This document shows, in pieces, positions 60,451 through 64,000 of a stretch of 64,000 nt of DNA; the first letter of the stretch is position 1; each line of letters begins with the position of its first letter. This DNA comes from Flavobacterium sp. ASV13 (GTDB lineage Bacteria; Bacteroidota; Bacteroidia; Flavobacteriales; Flavobacteriaceae), in assembly GCF_000745775.1 (NCBI RefSeq), contig NZ_JQJY01000005.1:1-64000 (forward strand). Direction: 5' to 3'. The translations under genes and the position numbers were made by a program. Below the pieces are notes generated by a model. The model saw nothing but the letters and a program-made list of their open reading frames with translations, was not told the origin of the DNA and did not search any database.

Positions 60451-62130
60451 ATGACTAGTTTAGATGATATCTTAAAATCACGCCGCGACACACGACATTT
60501 TACAGCCGATGAAGTTCCTGACGAAGTAATCCAAAAAGCTTTGCAGGCAGGACATTGGGCACCTTCTGTTGGGTTAACGGATGCTACCAGATATTATCTC
60601 ATAAAATCTTCTGAAGTCAAAACAGCTATTAAAAATCTGTTTTTAAATTACAATAAAAAAGCCGAAGAACTTACCGATAATCCAGAACAAAAAGAACTTT
60701 ACAGATCCCTAAAACTGGAAGCAATTGAAGAAGCTCCAATCGGACTTATCATTGCTTATGATCGTTCGGTTTTGAATCAATTTACAATTGGAACTGTTGG
60801 CAGCAATGAAGCGGTGAAATTTAGTTCGGTTTGCGCGGCACAGAATATTTGGCTTTCGCTTACAGAACAGGGTTATGGCATGGGCTGGGTTTCTATTTTA
60901 AACTATTATCAGTTTAAAAAAATTCTTGATTTACCCGAAAATATTGAGCCTCTTGGTTATTTCTGTGTTGGAAAACCGGCAACAAATTATAACAATCAGC
61001 CAATGTTACAGCAGTTGCATTGGAAACAAAAATCGGAAACGCCAATTTGTACAGAAATTCAAAATATAAACGAAAGTTCTGTTTCAGAAATCACAACTAA
61101 TTTCACATCAAAAAATAAAATTGCAACCGATTTTGATAAACTTCTTCAAGAAAAGATAGATTCGAAAACAAAACCAATTGGCGCTTTAGGAACTTTAGAA
61201 ACACTCGCTTTTCAAATAGCGACAGTTTTTGAAACTTTAACTCCGAAAATCACAAATCCAAATATGGTTGTTTTTGCCGCTGATCACGGAATTGCTAATC
61301 ATGGCGTAAGCGCTTATCCGCAAGATGTGACACGACAAATGGTGAATAATTTTCTAGACGGAGGCGCGGCAATAAATGTTTTTTGCAAACAAAACAATAT
61401 TCAATTATCAATTGTAGATGCTGGTGTCAATTATGATTTCCCAACAAATGCAAAACTGATTGACGCTAAAATTGCTAAAGGAACACAATCTTTCCTGCAT
61501 GTACCCGCCATGAGCCAAACGGAACTTCAATTGTGTTTTGAGAAAGGAAAATCAATCGTTGAAGAAATTGCCAAAACAGGTTCAAACTGCATTGGTTTTG
61601 GTGAAATGGGAATTGGAAACACTTCAACAGCTTCGGTTTTAATGAGTCTTTTGACCGGTTTTCCTATTGAGGAATGTGTTGGAAAAGGCACAGGAGTTGT
61701 CGATGAAAAATTAATTCAGAAACAAAATCTTCTAAAAAAAGCAATTGAAAATTATTCCGGTCAAGCCGAATTGAAAGAACAATTGGCTTTCTTTGGCGGT
61801 TTCGAAATTCTACAAATGGCAAGCGGAATGCTGACTGCCTTCGAAAATAAAATGCTGATTCTAGTTGACGGGTTTATTTGCAGTACCGCATTTTTAATTG
61901 CAACCAAAATGAATCCTGAAATTATACAAAATGCCGTTTTTTGTCATTGCTCTGCTGAGAATGCGCATCAAAAATTGCTTCAATACTTGAATGCAAAACC
62001 TATTTTAAATCTGGATTTGCGTTTGGGAGAAGGAACCGGCTGTGCAATTGCTTTTCCAATTTTAAAATCAGCAGAGGCTTTTTTGAATGAAATGGCTAGT
62101 TTTGAAAGCGCTGGGGTTAGTCGCAAATAA
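60451..62130 (+). CDS. BluB-CobT fusion: DMB synthase and DMB phosphoribosyltransferase
   Basis: A 559-residue two-domain protein. Residues 1-190 are a nitroreductase-like BluB (RRDTRHFTADEVPDEVIQKA, GHWAPSVGLTDATR, EQGYGMGWVSI), which cuts FMN to make 5,6-dimethylbenzimidazole. After a short linker, residues 225-559 are CobT (KPIGALGTLETLA, FAADHGIANHGVSAYP, GFGEMGIGNTSTA, LRLGEGTGCAIAFP), which turns DMB into alpha-ribazole phosphate. The fusion hands the product straight to the next enzyme. It lies between cobU and cobS. Confidence 0.93.
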   Translation: MTSLDDILKSRRDTRHFTADEVPDEVIQKALQAGHWAPSVGLTDATRYYLIKSSEVKTAIKNLFLNYNKKAEELTDNPEQKELYRSLKLEAIEEAPIGLIIAYDRSVLNQFTIGTVGSNEAVKFSSVCAAQNIWLSLTEQGYGMGWVSILNYYQFKKILDLPENIEPLGYFCVGKPATNYNNQPMLQQLHWKQKSETPICTEIQNINESSVSEITTNFTSKNKIATDFDKLLQEKIDSKTKPIGALGTLETLAFQIATVFETLTPKITNPNMVVFAADHGIANHGVSAYPQDVTRQMVNNFLDGGAAINVFCKQNNIQLSIVDAGVNYDFPTNAKLIDAKIAKGTQSFLHVPAMSQTELQLCFEKGKSIVEEIAKTGSNCIGFGEMGIGNTSTASVLMSLLTGFPIEECVGKGTGVVDEKLIQKQNLLKKAIENYSGQAELKEQLAFFGGFEILQMASGMLTAFENKMLILVDGFICSTAFLIATKMNPEIIQNAVFCHCSAENAHQKLLQYLNAKPILNLDLRLGEGTGCAIAFPILKSAEAFLNEMASFESAGVSRK

Positions 62131-62183
62131 TATTCTGTTTTATAAAATAATTATGCTGCTTTAATGATGATTTATTCTCATTT

Positions 62184-62286
62184 TTGTCATTTCGACGAAG
62201 GAGAAATCTCCACAAGTAACTCCTCAATGCATATCGCCAATCTTTGTCGAGCTACTCGCGGAGATTTCTCCTTCGTCGAAATGACA
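62184..62286. repeat. Palindromic intergenic element (GTCATTTCGACG arms)
   Basis: A 103-bp element with terminal arms GTCATTTCGACGAAGGAGAA... and their exact complement, enclosing AACTCCTC and AATCTTTGTCGAGC. It is the same family as 37936-38039 in opposite orientation, but the arm sequence differs by several paired substitutions. It separates the fusion gene from cobS. Confidence 0.75.
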
Positions 62287-62310
62287 TACTAAATAGAAAA
62301 ACAATAATTA

Positions 62311-63108
62311 ATGAAAAAAGAACTCCACATCTTCTTTACCTGTTTAATGTTTTACACCCGAATTCCATGTCCAAAAAACATTACGCATCATCCTGATTAT
62401 TTAAACAAAGCCACACGATATTTTCCTTTTATCGGTTGGATTGTCGGAAGCATCTCATTTCTGGCTTTTTACCTTTTTTCGTTATTTCTTTCTATAGAAA
62501 CCGCTGTAATTTTTGCAATTATCGCGTCTATTCTAACAACCGGAGCATTTCATGAAGATGGTTTTGCAGATGTTTGTGATGGTTTTGGCGGCGGCTGGAC
62601 CAAGGAAAAAATCCTGATGATTATGAAAGACAGTGCAATTGGAGCTTATGGAGCAATTGGACTTGTTTTATTGTTTTTGGCCAAATTCAAATTGCTTTCA
62701 GAATCTCTTCTAATTTTCAAAAATGACAATAACTATTTTCTACTATTCTTGTTATTTATTTCAGCTCATTCTTTAAGCCGTTTGGCTGCAATCAGTATTA
62801 TTTTTACTCATGAATATTCAAGAGATGATGCTTCAAGCAAAAGTAAACCGATTGCAAAACAACATACTTGGAAAGAAATTTTTGGATCTTTTTTCTTCGG
62901 ATTGCTTCCGTTGCTGGCACTCTCCTATTTCTCTTTTGAGATAAAAACAATTTTGATTTTAATTCCTGTTTTTTTGACTAGATATTTTTTAGCAAGATAT
63001 TTTCAAAAATGGATTGATGGCTATACGGGCGATTGTCTTGGCGCAACACAACAAGTCTGCGAAGTTATTTTTTATTTAAGTCTTCTTTTTATATGGAAAT
63101 TTATCTAG
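62311..63108 (+). CDS. cobS: Cobalamin synthase (adenosylcobinamide-GDP ribazoletransferase)
   Basis: A 265-residue inner-membrane enzyme that joins adenosylcobinamide-GDP and alpha-ribazole. The catalytic region HEDGFADVCDGFGGG, KDSAIGAYGAIGLV and GDCLGATQQVCEV are diagnostic, with six or more spans between. Its 3' end overlaps the cobC start by 16 bp. Confidence 0.95.
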   Translation: MKKELHIFFTCLMFYTRIPCPKNITHHPDYLNKATRYFPFIGWIVGSISFLAFYLFSLFLSIETAVIFAIIASILTTGAFHEDGFADVCDGFGGGWTKEKILMIMKDSAIGAYGAIGLVLLFLAKFKLLSESLLIFKNDNNYFLLFLLFISAHSLSRLAAISIIFTHEYSRDDASSKSKPIAKQHTWKEIFGSFFFGLLPLLALSYFSFEIKTILILIPVFLTRYFLARYFQKWIDGYTGDCLGATQQVCEVIFYLSLLFIWKFI

Positions 63109-63629
63109 TTCGCCACACCGAAACAGTTTGTGAAAAAGGAATTTGCTACGGACAATCAGATGTTGATATTGCAGCTCCTTTTAATATCATTTTTGATGAA
63201 ATTGTTTCACAATTGCCTTCTGAAGCAATTATTTATTCTAGTCCGTTAAAGCGTTGTGCGACTTTGGCAAAACACATTCAAAATAACATCAAAAGCATTT
63301 CCTATCACGAAGATGACCGATTAAAAGAGATGAACTTTGGCGATTGGGAACTCAAAAACTGGAACGAAATTCCGTCTGAACAACTCAATCCCTGGATGGA
63401 AGATTTCGTGAATATCAAGGTTTCAAACGGAGAATCTTTTGTGGAATTGCATGATCGGGTTGGCGACTTTTTGTTGAACGAAATTTCGAAGAACATAAAA
63501 CATCCCATTATTATTGTTGCACATGCCGGAATCATCAGAAGTATCTTATGTCATCAAACTTCATTGCCTTTGAAAGAAGCTTTTCAAAATAAAGTTGATT
63601 TTGGTCAAGTCATTAAAATTGAGCTTTGA
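63093..63629 (+). CDS. cobC: Alpha-ribazole phosphatase (histidine phosphatase family)
   Basis: A 178-residue phosphatase that removes the 5'-phosphate in the last steps of cobalamin assembly. The histidine phosphatase marks are VRHTETVCEKGICYG, YSSPLKRCATLA and AHAGIIRSIL. ATG 63093 overlaps cobS by 16 bp and gives the proper EIYLVRHTE start. Confidence 0.92.
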   Translation: MEIYLVRHTETVCEKGICYGQSDVDIAAPFNIIFDEIVSQLPSEAIIYSSPLKRCATLAKHIQNNIKSISYHEDDRLKEMNFGDWELKNWNEIPSEQLNPWMEDFVNIKVSNGESFVELHDRVGDFLLNEISKNIKHPIIIVAHAGIIRSILCHQTSLPLKEAFQNKVDFGQVIKIEL

Positions 63630-63671
63630 CAACGCTTTTGTTCAGAATTTATCAGAAAAGGTAAAACAAAT

Positions 63672-63703
63672 TTGAAAATTCAATAATTTTAACTTTATCT
63701 TTG
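63672..63703 (+). promoter_or_regulatory. Promoter of the riboswitch-controlled receptor gene
   Basis: TTG (63672-63674), 21 bp, TATCTTTG (63696-63703). Start expected near 63709, just before the riboswitch. Confidence 0.7.
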
Positions 63704-63709
63704 CGCAAA

Positions 63710-63925
63710 ATTAAGGTTGTGTTTTAATAAAAAACACATTAAAAGGGAATCAAGTAAAATCTTGAGCTGTACCCGCAACTGTAAGCTTAATTCTGAAAAG
63801 AATGCTTGTTGTTATCTACAAACCACTGTCACGCCTTGCGTGATGGGAAGGCAAACAACAAGACGCAAGCCAGGAGACCTGCCTTTGAAACAAAGATCGA
63901 ACTCTCGGGAAAAAGAGTGTAGAAA
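63710..63925 (+). ncRNA. Cobalamin riboswitch
   Basis: The conserved parts occur in order: AAAAGGGAATCAAG near 63741, GCTGTACCCGCAACTGTAAGC (in pieces, 63765-63786), CCACTGT near 63823, TGATGGGAAGGC near 63841, and the B12 box AGCCAGGAGACCTGCC (63868-63883). A small hairpin ACTCT/AGAGT (63901-63918) close to the ATG at 63928 may hide the start region, which points to translational control. It should turn down the receptor when adenosylcobalamin is plentiful. Confidence 0.95.
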
Positions 63926-63927
63926 TT

Positions 63928-64000
63928 ATGACTTTAAAAAAATATTTCGCTTTTAGTTTATTGTTGTTGTGCCAATTTATTTGGGCGCAGAAAGATTCTA
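63928..64000 (+). CDS. TonB-dependent receptor, BtuB type (5' end only)
   Basis: Only the first 24 codons are in the window: a classical signal peptide (KKYFAFSLLLLCQFIWAQKDS). The gene lies directly behind the cobalamin riboswitch and the cob genes, so an outer-membrane corrinoid receptor (BtuB-like) is the natural reading. The product itself cannot be verified. Confidence 0.65.
   Translation, partial: MTLKKYFAFSLLLLCQFIWAQKDS

Overview
The window is A+T-rich chromosomal DNA from a member of the Bacteroidetes, almost certainly a Flavobacterium (close in style to F. johnsoniae). The evidence is the promoter grammar (TTG, 17-23 bp, TAnnTTTG) in front of many genes, the near absence of Shine-Dalgarno sequences, gene families typical of flavobacteria (split transketolase, TPR-type histidine kinases, lipoprotein FKBP, DUF4256, TIGR01777 epimerase) and the protein-level similarity of housekeeping genes. 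I see no phage, transposase or CRISPR array. The mobile-like DNA consists of small non-coding palindromic elements and short-word repeat arrays between genes.

Layout. 1-0.3 kb: three tandem copies of a strong leftward promoter for an unseen gene, probably a stable RNA. 0.9-4.2 kb: thrS-infC-rpmI-rplT translation block, with infC apparently starting at an AUA codon. 4.3-10 kb: Crp-type regulator with an AhpD-like protein, then two tandem TPR histidine kinases (the second lacking its phospho-acceptor His) and a response regulator. 10-15.3 kb: secreted nuclease-like protein, secreted protein of uncertain function, and a membrane protein/kinase/regulator group. 15.5-27.5 kb: mostly housekeeping (dnaB, accA, lptF/G-like, tgt, split transketolase, FKBP lipoprotein, S4 protein, phosphoribosyltransferase), with a 255-bp tandem duplication at the transketolase/FKBP junction. 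27.5-28.7 kb: aroK and a tRNA cluster (Lys, Lys, Leu, Lys), the first Lys copy having a broken acceptor stem. 29.9-32.9 kb: an ArsR-led operon of small stress-type proteins. 33-34.6 kb: TPR protein and a Kir-type K+ channel.

34.6-44.3 kb is a light-response and carotenoid region: a CarH-like MerR regulator that carries the B12-binding motifs, crtI, crtB, crtZ, a SRPBCC protein, a photolyase, an ABC1 kinase with a TetR regulator, a TIGR01777 epimerase and a YceI protein. Related TTGTT/AACAA palindromes sit on the promoters of the regulator, of crtI and of the TetR/epimerase pair. 44.3-54.6 kb: glyoxalase-like and thioesterase genes, rmuC, a lipoprotein, an ECF sigma factor followed by a 664-residue protein that joins an anti-sigma-like head, one membrane segment, a 40-residue repeat linker and a C-terminal beta-barrel, then SDR, pseudouridine synthase and trmL genes.

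55.9-64 kb is a corrinoid uptake and salvage locus: a BtuF/BtuC/BtuD-type ABC importer on the minus strand, then cobU, a BluB-CobT fusion, cobS and cobC on the plus strand, and a cobalamin riboswitch in front of a TonB-dependent receptor that runs off the end of the window. The cell therefore scavenges corrinoids and rebuilds the lower ligand, and within 30 kb it has two predicted adenosylcobalamin sensors: an RNA (riboswitch) and a protein (CarH-like, probably light-gated). The most promising leads are the trans-envelope sigma regulator, the CarH-type operator set, the His-less kinase, the zinc-ligand-less Tgt, the SSB-like tail on DnaB, and a class of 7-bp-period intergenic repeat arrays.
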